NCBI GenBank assembly: GCA_049316905.1 | Contig: JBMOJH010000076.1 | Coordinates: 1 to 17,149, forward strand | From: CAIPVR01 sp049316905 | GTDB taxonomy: Bacteria; Actinomycetota; Acidimicrobiia; Acidimicrobiales; Microtrichaceae | DNA length: 17,149 bases | Reading direction: 5' to 3' | Shown: one piece after another, positions 1 to 5,721 of the stretch | Position numbering within the stretch: position 1 is the stretch's first letter | Layout of the letters: every line of letters begins with the position of its first letter | Notes under the pieces: generated by a model | Seen by the model: only the letters and a program-made list of their open reading frames with translations | Told to the model about the DNA's origin: nothing | Databases searched by the model: none | Made by a program: the position numbers and the translations under genes

Positions 1-1
1 G

Positions 2-31
2 GTGGATCCGTCCGGGGTGGATCCGTCCGGG
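2..31 (+). repeat. 15-bp perfect tandem duplication (VDPSG x2)
   Basis: Two identical 15-base units (gtggatccgtccggg) sit head to tail. They are in frame with the partial gene and add one VDPSG pentapeptide. More copies could lie beyond the left edge. Confidence 0.8.
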
Positions 32-136
32 GCGGTCGACGTGGCCACCCTGGTGCGCCTCGGCGCGGCCCACGAGCGGCTGCGTACCGCGGTCGCCGCG
101 GTGCCCACGACGCGGCTGGCCCGCATGGCGTCCTAG
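2..136 (+). CDS. 3' end of an unidentified gene (partial)
   Basis: An open frame enters from the left edge and stops at TAG 134-136, giving 44 C-terminal residues. It begins with a perfect tandem duplication, VDPSG-VDPSG, encoded by two identical 15-base units at 2-16 and 17-31. It continues as an Ala/Leu/Arg-rich helical tail ending in RLARMAS. The codon pattern matches the neighbouring genes, so I read it as coding. It lies on the same strand as plsC and ends 9 bases before it. I do not recognise the family from this tail. Confidence 0.55.
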   Translation: MDPSGVDPSGAVDVATLVRLGAAHERLRTAVAAVPTTRLARMAS

Positions 137-139
137 CCT
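134..139 (+). promoter_or_regulatory. Candidate -10 hexamer for plsC (leaderless)
   Basis: TAGCCT fits the TANNNT -10 pattern used by housekeeping sigma factors in actinobacteria. It ends 6 bases before the plsC ATG at 146, which would place the transcription start at or next to the start codon. No Shine-Dalgarno sequence is visible there. The hexamer overlaps the stop codon of the upstream gene. This is inference from position and pattern only. Confidence 0.35.
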
Positions 140-145
140 GCGGAC

Positions 146-973
146 ATGGCTGCCCCCGATCCCGCTCCCGAACCCGACGAGCCGGCGGTGGCGGCGGCGC
201 CCGACGATCGGCCACCGCGCCAGCCCGCGGGACCGGCGATCACGCTGATCTCCATCTGGTCCTGGTTCGTCTTCGGTGTCTGCGCGCTCATCTGGCTGCC
301 CCTGATGGCGATCACGCTGGTGGTGACCTACCCGTTCGACCGCGGCCGGTACGCGGTGGGCTACCTGTTCCGGCGCCTGCCGGTGGTGCACGAGAAGCTC
401 AACCCGTTGTGGCACTTCCGGGTGTCGGGCGAGCTGCCGGCACATCCCCGTAACCCGTACGTGGTGGTGTCGAACCACGAGTCGTTCGTCGACATCCTCC
501 TCATCAGCCACCTCCCGTGGGAGATGAAATGGCTGTCCAAGAAGGAGCTGTTCAAGATCCCGGTCGCCGGGTGGGCGATGTACCTCGCCGGTGACGTGCA
601 GCTCGAGCGCGGCGACCGGTCCTCCGCGCAGAAGGCCATGGACGCCTGCCGGGTGTGGCTCGACCGTCGGGTCTCCGTGATGATCTTCCCGGAGGGCACC
701 CGCGCCGCCGACGGCCAGCTCGGCCAGTTCAAGGACGGGGCCTTCCGCCTCGCGGTGGAGACCCAGCTGCCGATCCTGCCCCTGGCGGTGAACGGCACCA
801 AGGAGGCCCTCCGCAAGCACGACTGGCGCTTCGGCCGGGCCACCGCGGAGGTGCACGTGCTGGCGCCGGTGCCCACCGAGGGGCTCACCCTCGACGACGT
901 GCCCGAGCTCAAGGAGCGGGTGCGGGCGATGATCCTCGAACAGCGCGATCTGATGAAGGCCGCTGCGGGCTGA
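146..973 (+). CDS. plsC: 1-acyl-sn-glycerol-3-phosphate acyltransferase (PlsC family)
   Basis: This 275-residue protein carries the hallmark acyltransferase motifs. NHESFVD at 110-116 holds the catalytic His/Asp pair (NHX4D), FPEGTR at 181-186 binds the glycerol phosphate, and FKDGAF lies at 195-200. A Pro/Ala-rich N-terminus precedes a hydrophobic segment at about 31-60 that should anchor it to the membrane. The family transfers an acyl chain to the sn-2 position of lysophosphatidic acid, giving phosphatidic acid for phospholipid synthesis. The ATG at 146 has no clear ribosome binding site but lies just after a -10-like hexamer, so a leaderless message is possible. The family also includes acyltransferases for other lipids, so exact substrate is inferred. 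Confidence 0.9.
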   Translation: MAAPDPAPEPDEPAVAAAPDDRPPRQPAGPAITLISIWSWFVFGVCALIWLPLMAITLVVTYPFDRGRYAVGYLFRRLPVVHEKLNPLWHFRVSGELPAHPRNPYVVVSNHESFVDILLISHLPWEMKWLSKKELFKIPVAGWAMYLAGDVQLERGDRSSAQKAMDACRVWLDRRVSVMIFPEGTRAADGQLGQFKDGAFRLAVETQLPILPLAVNGTKEALRKHDWRFGRATAEVHVLAPVPTEGLTLDDVPELKERVRAMILEQRDLMKAAAG

Positions 974-986
974 CCGGGGCGTGCGA

Positions 987-1008
987 ACGTGGGGCGTCCG
1001 CCCCACGT
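987..1008. promoter_or_regulatory. Perfect 10+10 inverted repeat between plsC and the next gene
   Basis: The arms acgtggggcg (987-996) and cgccccacgt (999-1008) are exact reverse complements separated by two bases. The repeat lies 14 bases after the plsC stop and 14 bases before the GTG at 1023. The two-base spacer suits an operator for a dimeric regulator. As RNA it would form a strong hairpin after opening one or two inner pairs, so a terminator or attenuator is the alternative. No T-run follows. Confidence 0.55.
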
Positions 1009-1012
1009 CCCC

Positions 1013-1018
1013 GGGAGG
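1013..1018 (+). promoter_or_regulatory. Ribosome binding site that favours the 1023 start
   Basis: GGGAGG ends 4 bases before GTG 1023. The earlier in-frame GTG at 981 lacks a comparable site, and its coding extension would run through the inverted repeat at 987-1008. Confidence 0.5.
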
Positions 1019-1022
1019 CCCC

Positions 1023-1649
1023 GTGGCCCTGCAGCTCTACCCCGCCGTCCCCGAGCGCCGCCGCGCCACGATCGCCCGCGACGTGGCCGTGGCGGTGGCG
1101 CTGGTCCTGCTCGCGTGGTTCGGCGTCGCCGTGTACCAGCGCGTGGAGTCGGTCAGTGTGGTGGCGCGTGGCGTGACCGATGCCGGGACCAGCGTGCAGG
1201 ACGGCTTCCAGCGGGTCGGCGACGCCGTGGACCGCGTGCCGGTCGTCGGTTCGAAGCTGAGCGATGCACTGGGCACCTCCGGTGAGGCGACCGGCGGGAA
1301 CGTGGCCGACCTGGGCCGCCAGGGGGAGGATGCGATCCGTCGGACGGCGCGGCTCGTCGGGTTCCTGACCTTCCTGGTCCCCGCCACGCTGCTCCTCGGG
1401 CTCACCCTGCCCGGCCGGATCCGGCAGGTGCGGGAGATGGCCCGGGCCCGCCAGGTGCTGGCCCACGACGGGTCGCCCGAGCGGGAACGGCTCCTCGCCA
1501 TGCGGGCCGCGTTCTCGCTGCCGATGGAGGACCTCCTCGAGTACACCCCGGACCCGTTCGGCGACCTCGCGGCCGGTCGTCACGACCGTCTGCTCGACGC
1601 CCTGCACGCGGAGAGCGGTCTCGTCCGCCCGACGGTCAGGCCGGGCTGA
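1023..1649 (+). CDS. Two-helix membrane protein of unknown function
   Basis: From GTG 1023 this encodes 208 residues. One transmembrane segment lies at about 20-38 and a second at about 111-131. Between them is a roughly 70-residue loop containing TDAGTSVQDGFQRVGDAVD and Gly/Asp-rich sequence, predicted to lie on one side of the membrane. After the second helix comes a basic Arg-rich stretch (131-143) and a C-terminal region with the motif SLPMEDLLEYTPDPFGDL (165-182). I do not recognise a named family. I preferred 1023 to the in-frame GTG at 981 because of the GGGAGG site and the inverted repeat upstream. It follows plsC by 49 bases and may be co-transcribed. Its last 14 bases overlap the 3' end of the convergent sugar dehydrogenase gene. 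Confidence 0.7.
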   Translation: MALQLYPAVPERRRATIARDVAVAVALVLLAWFGVAVYQRVESVSVVARGVTDAGTSVQDGFQRVGDAVDRVPVVGSKLSDALGTSGEATGGNVADLGRQGEDAIRRTARLVGFLTFLVPATLLLGLTLPGRIRQVREMARARQVLAHDGSPERERLLAMRAAFSLPMEDLLEYTPDPFGDLAAGRHDRLLDALHAESGLVRPTVRPG

Positions 1650-2937
1650 TGCGCGCCACGCGCCCGTCGAGGTCGAGGACGTAGAGCTCGCCCGCCGAGT
1701 CCTGCCCGAAGGAGGCCACGCTGCCGATGTCGACGCCGAGATCGGTCACCTGCGGCCGGCCGTCGGCGCCCACGCGCAGGGCCCGGACGCCGCCCTGGCA
1801 GAAGTCGCTGAACAGGTAGGTCCCCCGGAGCGCGGGCAGGGCCTGACCCCGGTAGACGTACCCGCCGGTGACCGAGCAGCCGCCCTCGTCGTGGCGGTAG
1901 GTGTACAGCGGTTCGGTGAACGGTCCCGCGCTGGCCGCGCCCGGGGCGGGATCCGCGTCGGGGAACCGCTGGTCGCCCTCGAAGAGGTCCCAGCCGAGGT
2001 TCGCGCCGCGGCCCGTGGCGTCCGCGGCGCGCAGCACGTCGATCTCCTCCACCTCGTTCTGGCCCACGTCGCCGATCCAGAGGTCGCCGGTCGTGCGGTC
2101 GAAGCTCAGGCGCCACGGGTTGCGCAGGCCGGTCGCCCAGATCCTCGGGTCGGCCCCGGCCTCGGCCACGAACGGGTTGTCGTCCGGCACGCCGTCGGTA
2201 TCTGCGTCGTTGCGGCCGGTCGGATCGAGGCGCAGCACCTTGCCCAGCGGTGTGGAACGGTCCTGGGCCCGGCCCTGCGGGTCGTTCGCCGAGCCGCCGT
2301 CGCCGAAGCCGGCATAGAGCATGCCGTCGGGCCCCACGGCCAGGCTCCCGCCGTTGTGGTTCGGGTAGGGCTGCTCGGCAGCGAAGAGCTCCCGACGGGT
2401 GGAGGGGTCGGCGCGCAGCGACCCGTCCTTCCCCGACAGCTCGTACTCGTCGATGCGGGAGTCACCCCGGGACGCCTCGGTGTAGGAGGCGTAGAGGTGC
2501 TGTCCGTCGGGGGCCACGGCGATGCCCAGCAGACCCTTCTCGGCGTCGGTGGACCCCACCCGTTCGGTGAGGTCGATCACCGGGGTGTCCGCGACCCGGA
2601 CCCGGTCGCCGTCGCGCACGGCCTCCACGATCCGGCCGCCGCGCTCGGCCACGAGCAGCGACGTGCTCCCGGGCCGGGCGGTCAGGTCGATGGGGGACTC
2701 GAGGCCCAGGTCGAGGTCCACGACCCGGACCTTCGGCAGCGGCCCGTCGGTCCCGGCCGCGCCCGTCCCTGCCGCGCCCGTCCCTGCCGCTCCGTCGTCG
2801 GACCGCGTGTCGGTGGTGCCGGGCGCGTCGGTCGTGGGCGCCGCGTCGTCACCACCGTCGCCGCACGCCACGAGCAGCAGTGCGGCGGCGAGGGTGCCGG
2901 CGAGGGTGGTGGCCGTTCGGCGGGCGCGGCGTGGCAT
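1636..2937 (-). CDS. PQQ-dependent sugar dehydrogenase-like lipoprotein
   Basis: This 433-residue protein has a signal sequence with lipobox LVAC (Cys25). A low-complexity Ala/Gly/Thr linker (about 30-66) leads into a six-bladed propeller of the soluble glucose dehydrogenase/aldose dehydrogenase (YliI) type. Family signatures are PNHNGGSLAVGPDGMLY at 192-208 (His194 matches the catalytic His of soluble glucose dehydrogenase), GDGGSANDP (212-220), an Asp-rich segment ending PDDNPF (251-256), LRNPWRLSFD (271-280), GDVGQNEVEEID (289-300) and HDEGGCSVTGGYVYRG (349-364). The family oxidises aldose sugars outside the cytoplasm using PQQ and calcium, passing electrons to the respiratory chain. No PQQ synthesis genes are in the window. 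The ATG at 2937 was chosen because GGGAG lies upstream and the signal peptide begins there; a longer open frame to 3384 would run through tesB. Confidence 0.87.
   Translation of the reverse strand: MPRRARRTATTLAGTLAAALLLVACGDGGDDAAPTTDAPGTTDTRSDDGAAGTGAAGTGAAGTDGPLPKVRVVDLDLGLESPIDLTARPGSTSLLVAERGGRIVEAVRDGDRVRVADTPVIDLTERVGSTDAEKGLLGIAVAPDGQHLYASYTEASRGDSRIDEYELSGKDGSLRADPSTRRELFAAEQPYPNHNGGSLAVGPDGMLYAGFGDGGSANDPQGRAQDRSTPLGKVLRLDPTGRNDADTDGVPDDNPFVAEAGADPRIWATGLRNPWRLSFDRTTGDLWIGDVGQNEVEEIDVLRAADATGRGANLGWDLFEGDQRFPDADPAPGAASAGPFTEPLYTYRHDEGGCSVTGGYVYRGQALPALRGTYLFSDFCQGGVRALRVGADGRPQVTDLGVDIGSVASFGQDSAGELYVLDLDGRVARISPA
2756..2785 (-). repeat. Two perfect 15-bp units in the lipoprotein linker
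   Basis: The unit gccgcgcccgtccct occurs twice in tandem with a partial third copy starting at 2786. On the coding (minus) strand it produces the repeated AAGTG pentapeptide of the linker between lipobox and propeller of the sugar dehydrogenase. Slippage expansion of a flexible linker is the simplest reading. Confidence 0.75.
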
Positions 2938-2960
2938 CGGGACTCCCGGTCTCGGTGGGC

Positions 2961-2989
2961 GGGCACCAGTGTCGCCCCTGCCGGTGCCC
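2961..2989 (-). terminator. Stem-loop between tesB and the sugar dehydrogenase gene
   Basis: The arms gggcacc (2961-2967) and ggtgccc (2983-2989) are exact reverse complements around a 15-base loop. They lie downstream of the tesB stop on the minus strand. A second stem, ggcccg (3017-3022) with cgggcc (3028-3033), places the tesB stop codon in its loop. Neither is followed by a T-run, so intrinsic termination is uncertain. Confidence 0.25.
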
Positions 2990-3023
2990 CGGCGGGCGTC
3001 GCGCCGCGTTCCCGGGGGCCCGT

Positions 3024-3878
3024 TCAGCGGGCCGTGCGGATCACGCCCTCCTGCACCACCGACGCGACCAGCGCACCGTCCTCGGTGAACACCAGCCCGC
3101 GTCCGAGCCCGCGGCCACCCGACGCGCTCGGCGTGTCCTGCGCGTAGAGGAGCCAGCGGTCGGCGCGGAAGGGTCGGTGGAACCACATCGCGTGGTCGAG
3201 CGAGGCCATGAACACGTCGCCGCTCGCGAATGACGAGCCGTGCGGGAGCAGCGACGTGTCGAGCAGGGTCATGTCGGACGCGTAGGTGAGCACGCAGATG
3301 TGCAGCACCGGATCGTCGGGCAGTTCGCCATTCGCCCGCAGCCACACGTTCTGGAACGGGGCCTTGTCCTCGCGCCGCTCCCACGGGCCCTCCTCGCAGT
3401 AGCGGGTGTCGATCGGGCGGGGCCGGTCGTACCAGTCGCCGATCAGGTCCTTGTACGGGGCCATGCGGGTGCGGAAGTCGGGCAGCTCCAGCGGGCCGGG
3501 GAGCCCGGCCGGCATGTCGAAGGCGTGGTCGAAGCCCTCCTCGGTGCGTTGGAAGCTGGCCGAGAGGGTGAAGATCGAGCGGCCGTGCTGGACGGCCTTG
3601 ACCCGTCGGGTGGCGAACGAGCGCCCGTCGCGCACGCGGTCCACCTCGTAGATGATCGGCACCATCGGGTCGCCGGGGCGGAGGAAGTAGGCGTGCAGCG
3701 AGTGCACCCCGTACTCCGGCTCCACGGTGCGGGCCGCTGCCACGAGCGCCTGACCGGCGACCTGGCCCCCGAAGACCCGCTGGCGGTCCTCGTCGGGGCT
3801 CAGTCCCCGGAAGATGTTGACCTCGATCGCCTCCAGGTCGAGCAGGTCGATCAGGGCGTCCACCGCGGTCTGGTCCAT
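3024..3878 (-). CDS. tesB: Acyl-CoA thioesterase II
   Basis: This 284-residue protein has the double hot-dog architecture of TesB. The first fold carries FGGQVAGQAL (37-46) and HSLHAYFLRPGD (59-70). The second carries YASDMTLLDTSL (199-210) and ASLDHAMWFHRPF (225-237). Family catalytic residues appear present: Asp202 and Gln276 (in VVQEGVIR). TesB hydrolyses medium- and long-chain acyl-CoA to free fatty acid and CoA, in the cytoplasm. Length matches the usual 280-290. The ATG at 3878 gives the conserved N-terminus. No ribosome binding site is visible, but a -10-like hexamer lies 6 bases upstream. It is transcribed divergently from the GtrA-like gene. Confidence 0.93.
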   Translation of the reverse strand: MDQTAVDALIDLLDLEAIEVNIFRGLSPDEDRQRVFGGQVAGQALVAAARTVEPEYGVHSLHAYFLRPGDPMVPIIYEVDRVRDGRSFATRRVKAVQHGRSIFTLSASFQRTEEGFDHAFDMPAGLPGPLELPDFRTRMAPYKDLIGDWYDRPRPIDTRYCEEGPWERREDKAPFQNVWLRANGELPDDPVLHICVLTYASDMTLLDTSLLPHGSSFASGDVFMASLDHAMWFHRPFRADRWLLYAQDTPSASGGRGLGRGLVFTEDGALVASVVQEGVIRTAR

Positions 3879-3884
3879 GCGGCC

Positions 3885-3890
3885 AGTCTG
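3885..3890 (-). promoter_or_regulatory. Candidate -10 hexamer for tesB
   Basis: On the minus strand this reads CAGACT and ends 6 bases before the tesB ATG at 3878. This is the same geometry as upstream of plsC. It departs from TANNNT at the first base, and I infer its role from position only. Confidence 0.25.
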
Positions 3891-3936
3891 GCGCGTGCCC
3901 GGGCCCTCCGGTGAGGGCCGCGGGGGCCGCCTCCGG

Positions 3937-3942
3937 TAACCT
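3937..3942 (+). promoter_or_regulatory. Candidate -10 hexamer for the GtrA-like gene (leaderless)
   Basis: TAACCT matches TANNNT and ends 8 bases before the GTG at 3951, placing a transcription start at or beside the start codon. No Shine-Dalgarno sequence precedes this GTG. An inverted repeat, ggccct (3902-3907) with agggcc (3914-3919), lies between this and the divergent tesB promoter and could be an operator. Confidence 0.4.
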
Positions 3943-3950
3943 CTGCGGCC

Positions 3951-4475
3951 GTGAAGATCTCCCCGTCGGGCCTGCTCGACCACGCCCGGAGCGACGAAGG
4001 CCGCAAGCAGCTCCGCTATGCCGGCGTCTCCCTGGTGTTCGTGCCCGTCGGCCAGGTGCTGATCCAGGTGCTTGCCGCCACGGCGTTCGCCGGGAACAAG
4101 AACAACTTCACCTGGGCGTCGATCACGGCGGCGGCCATCCTGACGCTGCCGAACTTCTTCGCCAACAAGTACCTGGTGTGGAAGCAGACCTCGAGCGACA
4201 ACCTCCGCACGCAGGTCCTGGTGTTCTGGGTCGCCGCCATGCTCGGCGTCACCTTCGCCACCGGCCTCACGTTCCTCGTGGAGGGTCAGGTCCACGACAA
4301 GGTGGCCGGCTGGGTGGAGGCTCTGTGCGTCTTCTTCGCCCAGCTCGTCGGTTTCGGCATCGTCTGGATCGGTCGGTACCTCATCCTGGACAAGTGGCTG
4401 TTCAAGGTCACCCACCACGGTCAGGATCCCGACGACGACGAGCTCGAGATGATGCACGGCGACCTGCCGATCTGA
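3951..4475 (+). CDS. GtrA-like four-helix membrane protein
   Basis: The 174-residue product has four hydrophobic segments at about 22-44, 54-73, 87-108 and 121-147. Helix 2 ends in LPNFFANKYLVWK (65-77), the conserved Asn/Phe-rich signature of the GtrA (PF04138) family. GtrA proteins are small membrane proteins linked to polyprenyl-phosphate sugar translocation or cell-surface glycan synthesis. A charged, Asp-rich cytoplasmic tail (HHGQDPDDDELEMM) follows. The GTG start is supported by the -10-like TAACCT just upstream and by the complete first helix. The methyltransferase gene begins 8 bases after its stop, suggesting an operon. Confidence 0.8.
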   Translation: MKISPSGLLDHARSDEGRKQLRYAGVSLVFVPVGQVLIQVLAATAFAGNKNNFTWASITAAAILTLPNFFANKYLVWKQTSSDNLRTQVLVFWVAAMLGVTFATGLTFLVEGQVHDKVAGWVEALCVFFAQLVGFGIVWIGRYLILDKWLFKVTHHGQDPDDDELEMMHGDLPI

Positions 4476-4482
4476 GCCCGAC

Positions 4483-5127
4483 GTGACCACCCCGATGCCC
4501 GCGGAGCTGCGGGCCGCCGCCGAGGCCGCACGCGGGTTCATGCCGCCGGACGAGGGCCTCGCCCTCTTCGATGCCGCCGTCGTCGCTGCCGCCGCCGTGC
4601 AAGGGGCCCCGCTGCTGGAGGTCGGGTCGTACTGCGGCAAGTCATCGGTGTACCTGGGCGCCGCGGCGCGTGAGGCCGGGACGGTGCTGGTGGCGGTGGA
4701 CCACCACCGCGGTTCGGAGGAGAACCAGCCGGGCTGGGAGTGGCACGAGCCCGACCTGGTCGACCCCGAGCTCGGCGTGATGGACACGCTGCCGACATTC
4801 CGACGAACGGTGCACCGCGCAGGCGTGGAGCCGTGGGTGGTGGCACTCGTGGGCGACTCACCGACGGTCGGGCGGTTCTGGACCACGCCGTGCGCGCTGG
4901 TGTTCATCGACGGGGGTCACGGCGAGGAGCCGGCCGACACCGACTACCGGGTGTGGACACCGCACGTGGCACCCGGCGGTTTCCTCGCGATCCACGACGT
5001 GTTCCCGGATCCCGCCGACGGTGGCCGGCCCCCCTACGAGCGCATCTATCTGCCGGCGCTGGCCTCGGGGCGGTTCGAGGACGTTGCGACCACGGGCTCG
5101 CTGCGGGTCCTCCGCCGGATCGGCTGA
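4483..5127 (+). CDS. Class I SAM-dependent methyltransferase (Methyltransf_24-like)
   Basis: This 214-residue protein has the motif I segment LLEVGSYCGKSS (44-55), which forms the SAM-binding loop. An acidic residue at the end of strand 2 (VAVDHH, 71-75) is followed by FIDGGH (141-146) and GGFLAIHDVFPDP (166-177). These match the Methyltransf_24 group of small O- or sugar-methyltransferases. The substrate cannot be read from the sequence. The adjoining GtrA-like protein suggests a glycan or lipid-linked sugar target, as inference. The GTG start lies 8 bases after the GtrA-like stop, consistent with translational coupling. The gene converges on the membrane protein gene at 5182-5685. Confidence 0.8.
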   Translation: MTTPMPAELRAAAEAARGFMPPDEGLALFDAAVVAAAAVQGAPLLEVGSYCGKSSVYLGAAAREAGTVLVAVDHHRGSEENQPGWEWHEPDLVDPELGVMDTLPTFRRTVHRAGVEPWVVALVGDSPTVGRFWTTPCALVFIDGGHGEEPADTDYRVWTPHVAPGGFLAIHDVFPDPADGGRPPYERIYLPALASGRFEDVATTGSLRVLRRIG

Positions 5128-5130
5128 GTG

Positions 5131-5173
5131 CTCGCCGCACGTCTGCGGAGGTTGACTCGCCTCTGCGGCGAGT
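5131..5173. terminator. Candidate bidirectional terminator with two competing stems
   Basis: Between two converging genes, actcgcc (5155-5161) pairs perfectly with ggcgagt (5167-5173) around a 5-base loop. Alternatively ctcgccgc (5131-5138) pairs perfectly with gcggcgag (5165-5172) around 26 bases. The two stems share the 3' arm and exclude each other. There is no T-run. Confidence 0.35.
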
Positions 5174-5181
5174 GACGACCC

Positions 5182-5685
5182 CTATTCGCGGGAGGGCGGG
5201 ACCTTTTCGGTGGGGCGGACGCCCTCGCCGCGGCGGCGGGCCACGTCGACGGGATCGAGCCCCGCGGCCTTCCGCTCGGCCCGTGCGGCCCGCGCCCGCC
5301 ACCAGACGAAGGCGCCGATCCCGATGATCACGGCGCAGACCAGGAAGAACAGCGACACCTGGAGCCATCCGCCCGGGTCGTCCTTGGACTGCGGCTCGCG
5401 GCCGCAGTTCGGACCACGCACGATCTGCCCCGGCGGGCAGTTCTCGGCGAACGGGTCCTGGGCGAGCGTGGTCGGTGTCCGCAGCGGCGGGAGCGTGCTC
5501 GGGGTGCCGCCCGTCGGGCCGCCCGGGGCAGGGGCAGTGGCAGGGGCCGTGGTCGCGGGGGTCGTGGGCGACGGGTCGGTCTGGCGGGTCGACGCACCGG
5601 CGACGCCTGCGAACAGCGTCGTGCCGAGCAGCAGGCCGAGCGCGACGACCAGCGCGGTGCGACGACGACGGAGGGGAGCGGTCAC
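5182..5685 (-). CDS. Exported or membrane-anchored protein with Pro/Thr linker and a Cys pair
   Basis: From GTG 5685 this encodes 167 residues. An Arg-rich N-terminus and hydrophobic segment (about 10-31, ending AGVAGAS) look like a signal peptide. A Pro/Thr/Ala-rich stretch (about 36-74) precedes a short block DPFAENCPPGQIVRGPNC (77-94) with Cys83 and Cys94, likely a disulfide outside the cell. A transmembrane helix (108-129) and a basic cytoplasmic tail follow. I do not recognise the family. An in-frame GTG at 5718 would add 11 residues; I chose 5685 because it puts the Arg-rich stretch at the N-terminus of the signal. It lies 36 bases after the toroid gene and probably belongs to the same transcript. 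Confidence 0.65.
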   Translation of the reverse strand: MTAPLRRRRTALVVALGLLLGTTLFAGVAGASTRQTDPSPTTPATTAPATAPAPGGPTGGTPSTLPPLRTPTTLAQDPFAENCPPGQIVRGPNCGREPQSKDDPGGWLQVSLFFLVCAVIIGIGAFVWWRARAARAERKAAGLDPVDVARRRGEGVRPTEKVPPSRE

Positions 5686-5721
5686 GGGTTCAGCGTGGCA
5701 CGCCGGCGCGGCGGGCACCCG

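Noticed and set aside
1..136. Identifying the partial gene as gpsA or a ketopantoate reductase because it sits before plsC
   Set aside because: The 44-residue tail shows no motif of either family, and adjacency alone is not enough.
1891..3147. 418-residue plus-strand open frame across the sugar dehydrogenase gene
   Set aside because: It is antisense to a gene with clear family motifs. Its translation is Gly/Arg/Val/His-rich with no recognisable domain, as expected of a shadow frame in high-GC DNA.
1636..3384. Minus-strand frame extending the sugar dehydrogenase to 582 residues
   Set aside because: The extra 149 residues overlap tesB in another frame. The signal peptide and lipobox start at 2937, after a ribosome binding site.
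3024..4907. Minus-strand frame extending tesB to 627 residues
   Set aside because: The extension runs antisense through the GtrA-like and methyltransferase genes. TesB homology begins exactly at the ATG at 3878.
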